Assembly: GCA_040384465.1 (NCBI GenBank)
Contig: JAZKJF010000001.1
Location: forward strand, 310,001 to 374,000
Direction of reading: 5' to 3'
Length of the DNA: 64,000 bases
Source of the DNA: UBA5078 sp040384465
GTDB lineage: Bacteria; Pseudomonadota; Gammaproteobacteria; Pseudomonadales; Pseudohongiellaceae
Under the pieces are notes generated by a model. It ran no database searches. It saw only the letters and a program-made list of their open reading frames with translations, and was not told the DNA's origin. The stretch's first letter is position 1; the number at the start of each line of letters is the position of its first letter. Both the position numbers and the translations under genes were made by a program. Below are positions 51,801 to 61,161 of the stretch, piece by piece.

Positions 51801-54095
51801 GCTTTTTAGATCGGTGCCTTTTGAGTGGCCGCCGTCGGCGTTTTTACGCCCGGTAATCGACAGCTTGACCTCGTCGTTGACGATGGACACGTCGACCTCA
51901 CCACCCTCGGTCAATTCGCCAAAGAGTATTTCCTCAGCCAGTGCTTTCTTGAGCTTTTCCTTGATCAAACGGCCCATCGGGCGTGCGCCCATGGACTCGC
52001 TGTAACCGTGTTCGACAAACCAGTCGCGTGCGCTTTCGTCCACATGCAACGTGACTTTCTTGTCATCCAGCTGTACCTGCAACTCCACCAGGAACTTGTC
52101 GACGACAGTCTTGATCGTCTCAGAACTCAGTGCGCCAAACTGCACAATGGCATCAAGGCGGTTACGGAACTCCGGACTGAACATCTTCTTGATCGCTTCC
52201 ATGCCATCCGTCCGGTGATTCTGCACAGTGAAACCCATGGAGGCCCGCGACATCTCCTGCGCACCGGCATTGGTAGTCATGATCAGAATGACATTGCGGA
52301 AATCTGCCCTGCGACCATTGTTGTCGGTCAGAGCGCCGTGATCCATGACCTGCAGCAACAGATTGAAAACATCTGGATGGGCTTTTTCGATCTCATCCAG
52401 CAGCAGCACACAGTGCGGCGTCTTGGTAATGGCTTCCGTCAGAAGACCACCCTGATCGAAACCCACGTAGCCGGGAGGAGCACCAATGAGGCGCGACACG
52501 GTATGCCGCTCCATGTATTCAGACATATCGAAACGCACCAACTCGATACCTAGAATCTTCGCCAACTGACGGCTGACTTCTGTCTTTCCGACACCTGTCG
52601 GGCCAGAAAACAGGTATGAACCGATCGGCCTGTCCGGGTGATTCAATCCCGCTCGGGAAAGCTTGATAGCCGAAGCAAGGTTGCTGATGGCTTCATCTTG
52701 CCCGAACACCACCATCTGCAGATTATCCTCCAGGTTCCTCAACGCCTCAACGTCATTGGTCGAAACGTGTTTCGCAGGAATACGCGCAATCGCTGCGACC
52801 ACTTTCTCCATGTCCTGCGCCTGAATCAGTTTCTTGCGTTTACTCAAAGGCTGCAGGCGCTGATAAGCACCCGCCTCATCGATCACATCGATGGCCTTGT
52901 CTGGCATGAAACGGTCATTGATATAGCGCCCGGCCAGCTCCGAGGCGGCACGCAACGCATTGTCGCTGTAACGCAGCTCGTGATGCTCTTCAAACCGCGA
53001 CTTGAGGCCTTTGAGGATGCGATAGGTGGTTTCGACATCCGGCTCATCGACATCGATCTTCTGGAAGCGCCGTGACAGCGCCCTGTCCTTCTCGAAAATA
53101 CCTCGGTATTCCTGATAGGTCGTAGAACCGACACAACGCAGATCCCCGGAGGTCAGAATGGGCTTCAACAAGTTCGAGGCATCCATCACTCCACCAGAAG
53201 CAGCGCCCGCACCAATGATGGTATGAACCTCGTCGATGAATAGAATTGCCTTAGGATTCTTTTTAAGTTCAGCGAGTAACGCTTTGAAACGCTTCTCAAA
53301 ATCACCTCTATACTTGGTGCCGGCGAGTAGCGACCCGAGGTCGAGAGAGTAAATGACATTGTCCTTGAGAATATCGGGGACCTGGTTCTCGACGATCATC
53401 AAGGCAAGCCCTTCAACCACCGCCGTTTTGCCAACACCCGACTCGCCAACCAGCAGGGGATTGTTCTTGCGGCGCCGTGACAACACTTGGATTACCCGGG
53501 TAATCTCGCTCTCACGTCCGATCAGCGGATCGATTTTGCCCATCAGCGCCTGCTGATTGAGATTCGTCGCGAAACTCTCCAGCGCGTTAGCTGCCTGCTC
53601 TACCCCCTCCTCCTCGTTCTGCTGTGGTGGAGCTTGTTCGGGCTGACCGCTGTGACCATGGACCTTCGGTGTCCCGTGAGTGATGTAATTGACGACATCG
53701 ATTCTGGCAATGTCCTGTTGACGCAGCAGAAAGACCGCCTGGCTCTCCTGCTCGCTGAAGATGGCGACCAGCACGTTGGCACCCGTCACCTCGCGCTTGC
53801 CGGAGGACTGCACGTGAAACACCGCGCGCTGCAGGACACGCTGGAAACCAAGCGTCGGCTGAGTCTCCCGGTCCGCCTCCTGATCCGGAATGAGCGGGGT
53901 GGTGGCGTCGACAAATTCCGCCAGCTCGCCCCGCAAACGTGCCAGATCGGCTCCGCAGGCCAGCAGCACATCAGCGGCGATATCATTGTCCAGCAGCGCC
54001 AGCAGCAGATGCTCGACGGTCATGTACTCATGACGCTTCTTTCTGGCTCCAGAAAAGGCGCTGTTCAACGTGATTTCAAGATCTTTGCTCAACAT
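51762..54095 (-). CDS. clpA: ATP-dependent Clp protease ATP-binding subunit ClpA
   Basis: 777 aa hexameric unfoldase for ClpP. N-domain binds ClpS (LEITLNSAFSGARKKRHEYMTVEHLLLALLD). First ATPase module with GESGVGKTAVVEG, second with GPTGVGKTEVSRQ. The ClpP-contacting loop is in the second module. The C-terminal tail is formed by short tandem repeats. Start at the ATG 54095; one at 54101 is two codons upstream. Directly follows clpS. Confidence 0.97.
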   Translation of the reverse strand: MLSKDLEITLNSAFSGARKKRHEYMTVEHLLLALLDNDIAADVLLACGADLARLRGELAEFVDATTPLIPDQEADRETQPTLGFQRVLQRAVFHVQSSGKREVTGANVLVAIFSEQESQAVFLLRQQDIARIDVVNYITHGTPKVHGHSGQPEQAPPQQNEEEGVEQAANALESFATNLNQQALMGKIDPLIGRESEITRVIQVLSRRRKNNPLLVGESGVGKTAVVEGLALMIVENQVPDILKDNVIYSLDLGSLLAGTKYRGDFEKRFKALLAELKKNPKAILFIDEVHTIIGAGAASGGVMDASNLLKPILTSGDLRCVGSTTYQEYRGIFEKDRALSRRFQKIDVDEPDVETTYRILKGLKSRFEEHHELRYSDNALRAASELAGRYINDRFMPDKAIDVIDEAGAYQRLQPLSKRKKLIQAQDMEKVVAAIARIPAKHVSTNDVEALRNLEDNLQMVVFGQDEAISNLASAIKLSRAGLNHPDRPIGSYLFSGPTGVGKTEVSRQLAKILGIELVRFDMSEYMERHTVSRLIGAPPGYVGFDQGGLLTEAITKTPHCVLLLDEIEKAHPDVFNLLLQVMDHGALTDNNGRRADFRNVILIMTTNAGAQEMSRASMGFTVQNHRTDGMEAIKKMFSPEFRNRLDAIVQFGALSSETIKTVVDKFLVELQVQLDDKKVTLHVDESARDWFVEHGYSESMGARPMGRLIKEKLKKALAEEILFGELTEGGEVDVSIVNDEVKLSITGRKNADGGHSKGTDLKSSDLKRRELSAEI

Positions 54096-54110
54096 AGTCA
54101 TGCCTTCCGT

Positions 54111-54494
54111 TTATCTGTCGACTTCTACATTACAAAGAAGCGGTTGCTCGCATTCGCGCGAGTAATCATTCACCTGTTGTGCTTTGGTTTCTGCTACATC
54201 CTTGCTGAACACGCCACACACTGCCTTCCCTTCCGTGTGCACCTTGAGCATGATCTGAGTGGCCTTCTCCACATTCATTCCGAAAAACGAACACAACACA
54301 TCTACCACGAAATCCATCGGCGTGTAGTCGTCGTTCATCAAAACAACTTTGTAGAGTGGTGGCTGCGTAACCTTGGGGCGTGTGATGGCCGTTGCAAGAC
54401 CATCATCATGTCCATCATCTCCTTCTGATTCACGATGCGCCATGCCTGCCTCTGGCGCCAGCGGCACCCACCCTGAATCTACTTGCTCCAGCAT
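54111..54494 (-). CDS. clpS: ClpA adaptor ClpS
   Basis: 127 aa. Hands N-degron substrates (N-terminal Leu, Phe, Trp, Tyr) to ClpA. The core shows YKVVLMNDDYTPMDFVVDVL and the substrate pocket, then VHTEGKAVCGVFSKDVAETK. A longer than usual acidic N-terminal tail (SEGDDGHDDG). Leads into clpA after 15 bases. Confidence 0.96.
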   Translation of the reverse strand: MLEQVDSGWVPLAPEAGMAHRESEGDDGHDDGLATAITRPKVTQPPLYKVVLMNDDYTPMDFVVDVLCSFFGMNVEKATQIMLKVHTEGKAVCGVFSKDVAETKAQQVNDYSRECEQPLLCNVEVDR

Positions 54495-54802
54495 TTTGAC
54501 CTTTTTCCTGAACCTGTCTGCAGAGAATTGCGAGTCGAATCGATACCCGAATTAAGACCCTATGATACGCCGGAACATTGTCGAGACGAAAAGAAAATTC
54601 TGGCCGTTGAACGGGGTAAGATTGTTTGCTTTATAAACAATTCCTGTTGCAGAATGTTGCAAACTAGCAGAAAAACAATGTCCTACGAGATTGACAGATA
54701 GAAATACGTGGGCTATACAAAATATCGCAGGTGTCCTCTCTAGCAGAGACATGTGACAAACGTATAAAAATTACAACAACACGTGATACGGGAGTTATTG
54801 CC

Positions 54803-55027
54803 ATGAATACAGGGCAGGTGAAGTGGTTCAATAATGCGAAGGGGTTCGGTTTCATTCTTCCAGACAATGGCGGCGACGACTTGTTTGCGCACTACTCAGC
54901 CATTGGCATGGAGGGCTACAAGACACTCAAAGCAGGACAGACTGTAACGTTTGAGACGATCGAAGGCCCCAAAGGGCTGCACGCCGCGAATATCCGGCCA
55001 CTGAGCCAGGACGGCGCCGCACCGTGA
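54803..55027 (+). CDS. cspD: Cold-shock-like protein CspD
   Basis: 74 aa single cold-shock domain with RNP1 KGFGFI and RNP2 LFAHYSAI. In E. coli CspD is induced in stationary phase and inhibits replication. GGAG lies 9 bases before the ATG at 54803. Divergent from clpS, as in many gammaproteobacteria. Confidence 0.93.
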   Translation: MNTGQVKWFNNAKGFGFILPDNGGDDLFAHYSAIGMEGYKTLKAGQTVTFETIEGPKGLHAANIRPLSQDGAAP

Positions 55028-55045
55028 GGATACTTACCTGATACT

Positions 55046-55089
55046 TGCGATGCCCCTTCATCACTCAAAAGTGATGACGGGGCATCGCA
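55046..55089. terminator. Long hairpin between convergent cspD and icd
   Basis: Outer 11-bp stem TGCGATGCCCC/GGGGCATCGCA (55046-55056 with 55079-55089) and an inner TCATCACT/AGTGATGA stem with a small internal loop. It lacks a T-run on either strand, like the hairpin between htpG and argS. Confidence 0.65.
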
Positions 55090-55110
55090 GCCCTCAAGAA
55101 GACACCGCTT

Positions 55111-57336
55111 TTAGCAGTTGGCCAGAGCCGCATTCATGGTGGCGCTTGGTCGCATGGCACGTTCGAGTTTCGCGATATCGGGCTGGTAGTAACCGCCGAT
55201 ATCCACCGCTTTGCCTTGCACTTCATTCAACTCTGCGACAATCACCGCCTCTTTCTCTGTCAACACCTTCGCCAGATTGGTGAAATGCGCCTTTAATTGT
55301 GCATCCTTGGTCTGTGCCGCCAGTGCCTGAGCCCAGTAAAGAGCCAAGTAGAAATGGCTGCCACGGTTATCCAGATGGCCGACTCGACGCGTGGGTGACT
55401 TGTCATTATCCAGGAACAGACCGGTCGCGGAATTCAGCGTATCAGCCAGTACCTGCGCCTTGGTATTGCCAGTCTTGGCGGCCAGGTCCTCAAGTGATAC
55501 GGCCAGAGCCAGGAACTCACCCAGCGAATCCCAGCGCAGATGCCCTTCTTCGACGAACTGCTGCACATGCTTGGGCGCCGAACCACCGGCACCGGTTTCG
55601 AACAGACCGCCACCTGCCAGCAATGGCACAATAGAGAGCATCTTGGCACTCGTGCCAAGCTCAAGGATAGGGAACAAATCGGTCAGGTAATCGCGCAGTA
55701 CGTTGCCAGTCACGGAGATCGTATCCTTTCCGGCTTTGATGCGCTCCAGTGAGAAACGAATAGCTTCCACCGGCGACATGATCAGGATTTCGAGCCCTTT
55801 GGTGTCGTGATTCTGCAGATACTGTTTCACTTTCTTGATCAACTGCACGTCATGAGCACGACTCTCGTCCAGCCAGAACACGGCGGGCGTGGAAGTCGCA
55901 CGAGCACGGGTCACGGCCAGCTTCACCCAGTCCTGAATAGGCAGATCCTTGGTCTGGCACATACGCCAGATGTCTCCCTCCTCCACGCTATGCTCGAATA
56001 CTGTTGCACCGCTGGCGTCCACTACCCGGACCTTGCCTGTGGCTGGCACCTTGAAGGTCTTGTCGTGTGATCCGTATTCTTCGGCCTTCTGTGCCATCAA
56101 ACCGACGTTCGCGACACTGCCCATCGTGCTGACGTCAAAGGCCCCATGCTTCTTGCAGAAATCGATAGTCTCTTGATAGATCCCCGCGTAGCAGCGATCT
56201 GGAATCATGAACTTAGTGTCGTGCAGTTTGCCATCGGCACCCCACATCTGACCGGAGGAACGAATGGCGGCTGGCATGGAAGCATCGACAATCACGTCGC
56301 TTGGCACATGCAGGTTGGTGATGCCTTTGTCGGAATCCACCATGGCGATCGCGGGGCGGGTTTGATATACCGCCTGAATGTCGGCTTCAATCTGTTCGCG
56401 CTGCGCCTGTGGCAGGCGTTTGATTTTCTCGTAGACATCCCCGAGACCGTTCGCCGCATCCACGCCCAGTTCCTTGAACACGGCAGCGTGCTTGCTGAAC
56501 ACATCACTGAAATACACGGTCACGGCATGGCCGAACATGATCGGATCGGACACCTTCATCATGGTCGCTTTCAGGTGCAGAGACAGCAGTACACCCGACT
56601 GTTTCGCGTCCTCGATCTGGGCCTGGAAAAACTTGCGAAGCGCGCCACAGCGCATGACGGAAGCATCAAACACTTCGCCTGCCTGTAATGAGGTTTTTTC
56701 TTTCAACACTTTGACTGTGCCGTCCTGAGCCACGAACTCGATACGCACACTACCTGCAGAGGCCGACACCGCAGACTGCTCGCTGGAATAGAAGTCGCCA
56801 TCGTTCATGTGCGACACGTGCGACTTAGACTCCGCTGACCACTTGCCCATGGAGTGCGGATTCTTGCGGGCGTATTCCTTGACGGGGGCTGCCACACGGC
56901 GATCTGAATTGCCCTCGCGCAGGACTGGGTTCACGGCACTGCCGAGCACTTTAGCGTAGCGTGCCTTGACCTCTTTCTCGGTTTCGGTGCGGGCGTCTTC
57001 CGGGTAATCCGGCACGGCGTAACCATGCGCCTGCAATTCTTTGATGGCTGCCTGCAGCTGCGGAATGGACGCGCTGACGTTAGGCAACTTGATGATATTG
57101 GCTTCCGGTGTCTGGGCCAGTTCGCCGAGTTCGGCGAGCGCATCGGATTGACGCTGCGCAGGCGTCAGACTGTCTGAAAAGTTGGCGATGATTCGGCCTG
57201 CCAGAGAAATATCCCGGGTGTCGACGTTGACACCGGCCGGCGCCGTAAAGGTTCTGATTATTGGCAGCAATGAGTAGGTCGCCAATGCAGGAGCTTCGTC
57301 AGTAATGGTGTAGATAATCGTCGAGGCAGTGGTCAT
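55111..57336 (-). CDS. icd: Isocitrate dehydrogenase, monomeric NADP-dependent
   Basis: 741 aa, the monomeric type found in Pseudomonas, Vibrio and Azotobacter, unrelated in length to the 416-aa E. coli enzyme. Oxidises isocitrate to 2-oxoglutarate. TITDEAPALATYSLLPII near the start, RVAAPVKEYARKNPHSMGKW, MVDSDKGITNLHVPSDVIVDASMP, and HVQQFVEEGHLRWDSLGEF are conserved. Start at the ATG 57336, with AAGGA upstream; a frame opening at 57441 was rejected. Converges on cspD. Confidence 0.96.
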   Translation of the reverse strand: MTTASTIIYTITDEAPALATYSLLPIIRTFTAPAGVNVDTRDISLAGRIIANFSDSLTPAQRQSDALAELGELAQTPEANIIKLPNVSASIPQLQAAIKELQAHGYAVPDYPEDARTETEKEVKARYAKVLGSAVNPVLREGNSDRRVAAPVKEYARKNPHSMGKWSAESKSHVSHMNDGDFYSSEQSAVSASAGSVRIEFVAQDGTVKVLKEKTSLQAGEVFDASVMRCGALRKFFQAQIEDAKQSGVLLSLHLKATMMKVSDPIMFGHAVTVYFSDVFSKHAAVFKELGVDAANGLGDVYEKIKRLPQAQREQIEADIQAVYQTRPAIAMVDSDKGITNLHVPSDVIVDASMPAAIRSSGQMWGADGKLHDTKFMIPDRCYAGIYQETIDFCKKHGAFDVSTMGSVANVGLMAQKAEEYGSHDKTFKVPATGKVRVVDASGATVFEHSVEEGDIWRMCQTKDLPIQDWVKLAVTRARATSTPAVFWLDESRAHDVQLIKKVKQYLQNHDTKGLEILIMSPVEAIRFSLERIKAGKDTISVTGNVLRDYLTDLFPILELGTSAKMLSIVPLLAGGGLFETGAGGSAPKHVQQFVEEGHLRWDSLGEFLALAVSLEDLAAKTGNTKAQVLADTLNSATGLFLDNDKSPTRRVGHLDNRGSHFYLALYWAQALAAQTKDAQLKAHFTNLAKVLTEKEAVIVAELNEVQGKAVDIGGYYQPDIAKLERAMRPSATMNAALANC

Positions 57337-57515
57337 GTTATTTCCTTGTAACGACAGCGGGCTTGAGGTTGAGCGCCTGCGCTGGCGCCAAAATTTGCGG
57401 CCGAGTATAGCAGCACGAGCTTTGTTAGAATAGCCGCGCACCGCCTGCCGAGACGACCCCGAAAGCCCCGAATTGGGGCATTGCAGCGCTGCATTTCACC
57501 CTGTTCGGAGACCCG

Positions 57516-58055
57516 ATGGCGCGACTGATTTTGCTCAACAAACCCTATGACATGCTGTCGCAGTTCACCGACGACACTGGCAGAAACACGCTTGCCGATT
57601 GTGTCAGTAACCCTGGGTTTTATCCGGCCGGGCGCCTGGACCGGGACTCGGAAGGTCTCCTGCTGCTCACCGACGACGGCAAGCTGCAGGAAAAGATCAG
57701 CGATCCCAAACACAAGATGGGGAAAGTCTACTGGGCACAGGTAGAAGGGCTGATTGACGAAGAAGCGTTGCGGAAGCTGGCGGAAGGCGTCTTGCTGAAC
57801 GACGGCATGACTAAAGCGGCGAAAGCGCGCGTGCTGCCTGAGCCCAGAGTCTGGCCTCGCGACCCGCCGATCCGCGAGCGCAAGAATATTCCAACCTCCT
57901 GGGTGGAGCTGACACTTTTCGAAGGCAGGAACCGCCAGGTACGGCGCATGACTGCCGCCGTTGGTTTTCCGACGCTGCGCCTGATCCGCTACAGCATCGG
58001 TCCGTGGAATCTGGGGACATTGCAGCCCGGGGAATCGACGCTGCTGGAGGTGTAA
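57516..58055 (+). CDS. rluE: 23S rRNA pseudouridine synthase RluE
   Basis: 179 aa, RsuA/RluE family without an S4 domain. LILLNKPYDMLSQFTDD, catalytic GRLDRDSEGLLLLT with the nucleophile Asp, and LTLFEGRNRQVRRMTAAVGFPTLRLIR. RluE modifies U2457 of 23S rRNA. Divergent from icd. Confidence 0.94.
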   Translation: MARLILLNKPYDMLSQFTDDTGRNTLADCVSNPGFYPAGRLDRDSEGLLLLTDDGKLQEKISDPKHKMGKVYWAQVEGLIDEEALRKLAEGVLLNDGMTKAAKARVLPEPRVWPRDPPIRERKNIPTSWVELTLFEGRNRQVRRMTAAVGFPTLRLIRYSIGPWNLGTLQPGESTLLEV

Positions 58056-58064
58056 ATACGCAAC

Positions 58065-58574
58065 TCAGTGCGGAACGTCTGAATCACTCTTGGAGGCTTT
58101 ATCACTCTCGCTGACAGCCCAGCGTTGCAGGGCTGCCTCATCCGCCGCGCGACTCTCGATCCACTGGGCACCGGCTGTCGTACTCTGGCGTTTCCAGAAT
58201 GGTGCACGACTCTTCAGATAATCCATGATGAACTCGGCGGCGGCAAAGGCATCACCACGGTGGGTGCTAGCGACACCGACGTAGACGATCTGATCCCCGC
58301 CACGCAACTCCCCTATCCTGTGAATCACCCGACAAGCCTGCACATCCCAGCGTGCCCGCGCCTGCGCTTCAATATCCGCCAGCGCCTTCTCGGTCATGCC
58401 GGGGTAATGTTCCAGAAACAGCGCTTCGACGCGCGGCTCGCCGCCGCTGTTGTGCTCGTAAAACTCCCGCACCAGTCCGGTAAACGTGGCAATGGCACCA
58501 GCATTGTCGGCCTCTTCCCGCAGGCAGCGATACTGTTCCGCGATATCGAAGTCCTGTGTCTGCACCAGAATCAC
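58065..58574 (-). CDS. moaE: Molybdopterin synthase catalytic subunit
   Basis: 169 aa. Uses the MoaD thiocarboxylate to put the dithiolene on cyclic pyranopterin. AGAIATFTGLVREF, LEHYPGMTEKAL, VASTHRGDAFAAAEFIMDYLKSRAPFWKRQ with the catalytic lysines. Two bases after moaD, operon moaC-moaD-moaE. A C-terminal extension rich in Ser/Asp ends the protein. Confidence 0.95.
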   Translation of the reverse strand: MILVQTQDFDIAEQYRCLREEADNAGAIATFTGLVREFYEHNSGGEPRVEALFLEHYPGMTEKALADIEAQARARWDVQACRVIHRIGELRGGDQIVYVGVASTHRGDAFAAAEFIMDYLKSRAPFWKRQSTTAGAQWIESRAADEAALQRWAVSESDKASKSDSDVPH

Positions 58575-58576
58575 TT

Positions 58577-58837
58577 TCAGCCTCCCGTCATAGGTGGAAA
58601 GAAGGCCACCTCTTCACCGCCACGCAGCACATGGGAGCGTGGCACGATCGTGTGATCGACAGCGACCAGTACACGGGAACTATCCTGCAGAGCTGCCCAG
58701 CGCTCGCCGCGCAAACCGACCAGATGATCGACCAGTTGCGCTACATTGGTGACCTGCTCTGGCAGGGACAGCGTCTCACCAGAGGCCCCGAGTTCTTCGC
58801 GCAGGCTGGCGAAAAAATTGATTGTCAGCGTTGTCAT
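58577..58837 (-). CDS. moaD: Molybdopterin synthase sulfur carrier subunit
   Basis: 86 aa beta-grasp (ubiquitin-like) sulfur carrier ending in the required Gly-Gly (FFPPMTGG), which becomes a thiocarboxylate. ITINFFASLREELG start. Between moaC and moaE. Confidence 0.95.
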   Translation of the reverse strand: MTTLTINFFASLREELGASGETLSLPEQVTNVAQLVDHLVGLRGERWAALQDSSRVLVAVDHTIVPRSHVLRGGEEVAFFPPMTGG

Positions 58838-58873
58838 TTATTCTCCGTCACGAAGCTGTTAGTCACGAACCTG

Positions 58874-59350
58874 TTAGTCCCGTACATAGTGCCCGGACTT
58901 GCCACCAAGCTTCTCCTGCAGGCAGATTTTCTCGATCACCATGCCTTTGTCCACGGCCTTGCACATGTCATAGATTGTCAGTGCGGCGACCGATGCCGCC
59001 GTCAGCGCTTCCATCTCGACACCGGTCTTGCCATCCAGACTGCAGACGGTCGTGATGATGATGCGATTGGACACCTCGTCCATTTCGAAGTCGACTTTCA
59101 CGGAGTTCAGCATCAACGGATGACACAGCGGAATCAGATCAGAGCATTTCTTGGCAGCCTGAATACCGGCAATCCTGGCCACCGCCAGAACGTCGCCCTT
59201 CTTGTGGCCACCGGCAATGATCAACTGCAGCGTCGTCGGCAGCATGGCGACCGTCGCCTGCGCGGTGGCAGAGCGGCTGGTGATGGCCTTGCCACCTACG
59301 TCCACCATGCGGGCATTGCCTTGTGCATCAAGATGCGTCAACTCATTCAT
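58874..59350 (-). CDS. moaC: Cyclic pyranopterin monophosphate synthase MoaC
   Basis: 158 aa from the ATG at 59350; a longer frame to 59497 would overlap nudJ and was rejected. Closes the pyranopterin ring after MoaA. LTHLDAQGNARMVDVGGKA, IAGIQAAKKCSDLIPLCHPL, GVEMEALTAASVAALTIYDM and KICLQEKLGGKSG are typical. moaA and moaB are not in the window. Confidence 0.96.
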   Translation of the reverse strand: MNELTHLDAQGNARMVDVGGKAITSRSATAQATVAMLPTTLQLIIAGGHKKGDVLAVARIAGIQAAKKCSDLIPLCHPLMLNSVKVDFEMDEVSNRIIITTVCSLDGKTGVEMEALTAASVAALTIYDMCKAVDKGMVIEKICLQEKLGGKSGHYVRD

Positions 59351-59515
59351 TGTCTGTATTCGCCTTTTGTTCGTTTGCAGAGCCACTGGGCGGCCATTAT
59401 CCACATTATGTTGGAAGACCTGAAGCAAATCGTCAGCGCGATTCTGGGAGGCATTCGCGACTGAATTGCGGTAGCATTGCGCCTTCGTCGAAACCACCGC
59501 AGTAGAGCTTTACAG

Positions 59516-59965
59516 ATGACCCAGTGGGCCCCTCACAAGACCGTCGCCACCGTCGTTGAGAAGGATGGACACTTCCTGATCGTAGAGGAATCCATCGAAG
59601 GCAAAGTGGTCTACAACCAGCCAGCGGGCCATCTGGAGCACGCCGAAAGCCTGCTCGAAGGCGCAATTAGAGAGACGCTTGAGGAGACTGCGTGGCTGGT
59701 CACCTTGACCGGCTTCCTCGGGCTGTATCAATACACCGCCGCCAACAACGGCATCTGCTATGTGCGCAGCTGTTTCATCGCCGAGCCTCTGCAACATTTC
59801 CCGGACCGGGCACTGGACACGGGCATTCTGCGCGCCGTGTGGATGACACGCGCCGATCTGCTCAAGCGCCAGGAGCAGCTGCGCAGCCCCATCGTGTTGA
59901 AGGTGATCGACGATTACCTGGCCGGTAGGCACTACCCACTCGATGTCGTCCACTATATGAACTGA
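59516..59965 (+). CDS. nudJ: Nudix phosphatase NudJ
   Basis: 149 aa from the ATG at 59516. Nudix box in AGHLEHAESLLEGAIRETLEETA. Hydrolyses HMP-PP and nucleoside diphosphates or triphosphates in E. coli. Followed by mnmA, its usual neighbour. No strong ribosome-binding site. Confidence 0.93.
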   Translation: MTQWAPHKTVATVVEKDGHFLIVEESIEGKVVYNQPAGHLEHAESLLEGAIRETLEETAWLVTLTGFLGLYQYTAANNGICYVRSCFIAEPLQHFPDRALDTGILRAVWMTRADLLKRQEQLRSPIVLKVIDDYLAGRHYPLDVVHYMN

Positions 59966-60033
59966 TCTGCATTCTGACCATCATCAAACAAACCGGCAGA
60001 CCAACCTCACACTCACAGCGCTGAATTCAGGAT

Positions 60034-61161
60034 ATGCAAGACAACTCAAACAAAGCAGCCAATGCGTCCACCCGCGTCATGGTTGGCATGTCCGGTGGCG
60101 TCGATTCATCCGTTGCTGCATTGCTGCTCATCGAACAGGGTTATCAGGTCGAAGGTCTGTTCATGAAGAACTGGGACGAAGACGACGACACCGAGTATTG
60201 CACCGCCAAGGCTGACCTCGCAGATGCAGAGTCGGTCTGCAAGACACTCGGCATCCACTTGCACACGGCCAACTTCGCGGCCGAATATTGGGACAACGTC
60301 TTCGAGCATTTCATTCAGGAGTATCGAGCCGGGCGCACCCCCAATCCGGACATCCTCTGCAACCGGGAAATCAAGTTCAAGGCGTTTCTGGACTATGCCA
60401 CCGAACTCGGTGCCGATCTCATCGCCACTGGCCACTACGCCCGCAGAACCGTACAACAGACAGCAAGCGGGGCTCAGACCTTGTTGCTCAAAGGGCTGGA
60501 CAACAACAAAGACCAGAGTTACTTCCTGAGTGCCGTCAATGAGGCCTCGCTGGAGCGCAGCCTGTTCCCGGTGGGTGAGCTGGAAAAACCCGTGGTGCGG
60601 GATCTGGCCGCCAGACATGGCTTCATCACGCATGATAAGAAAGACAGCACGGGTATCTGCTTCATCGGCGAACGCAAATTCAAGGATTTTCTGCAGCGCT
60701 ACCTGCCTGCTCAGCCCGGCATGATCGAGACCGTGGACGGCGAGGTCGTGGGCCAGCATCACGGTCTGATGTACCACACTTATGGCCAGCGGCAGGGCCT
60801 CGGTATCGGCGGTCTGCAGCAGCACAGCGAAGCGCCTTGGTACGTTGTCGGCAAGGATATGCAGCGTAACGTGTTGCTGGTAGCACAAGGCAATGACCAC
60901 CCCTGGCTGTTCTCATCCGCTTTGCGGGCCACCCAGTTGGCCTGGGTTAACCGTACGCCGCCCGCTTTGCCGCTGCGCTGCACAGCAAAGATCCGCTATC
61001 GGCAAGCCGACCAGGAATGTGTGGTAGAACAACAGGGAGAGGACACGGTACTGGTCACATTCACCGAGACTCAGCGCGCGGTGACACCGGGCCAGACCAT
61101 CGTATTTTATGCAGGAGAAGTGTGTCTTGGAGGAGCCGTCATTGAACAGTTCTACAGATAA
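60034..61161 (+). CDS. mnmA: tRNA 2-thiouridylase MnmA
   Basis: 375 aa. Activates U34 of Lys, Glu and Gln tRNAs with ATP and inserts sulfur from TusE. PP-loop GMSGGVDSSVAAL, catalytic Cys109 (PDILCNREIKF) and Cys209 (DSTGICFIGERKF), GHYAR motif. hflD begins inside its last codons. Confidence 0.98.
   Translation: MQDNSNKAANASTRVMVGMSGGVDSSVAALLLIEQGYQVEGLFMKNWDEDDDTEYCTAKADLADAESVCKTLGIHLHTANFAAEYWDNVFEHFIQEYRAGRTPNPDILCNREIKFKAFLDYATELGADLIATGHYARRTVQQTASGAQTLLLKGLDNNKDQSYFLSAVNEASLERSLFPVGELEKPVVRDLAARHGFITHDKKDSTGICFIGERKFKDFLQRYLPAQPGMIETVDGEVVGQHHGLMYHTYGQRQGLGIGGLQQHSEAPWYVVGKDMQRNVLLVAQGNDHPWLFSSALRATQLAWVNRTPPALPLRCTAKIRYRQADQECVVEQQGEDTVLVTFTETQRAVTPGQTIVFYAGEVCLGGAVIEQFYR

Noticed and set aside
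53487..54428. 313-codon frame antisense to clpA and clpS
   Set aside because: Shadow of two strongly conserved genes; no ribosome site or motif.
58556..59464. 302-codon frame antisense to moaD and moaC
   Set aside because: Shadow frame; the minus strand has the complete moaCDE operon.
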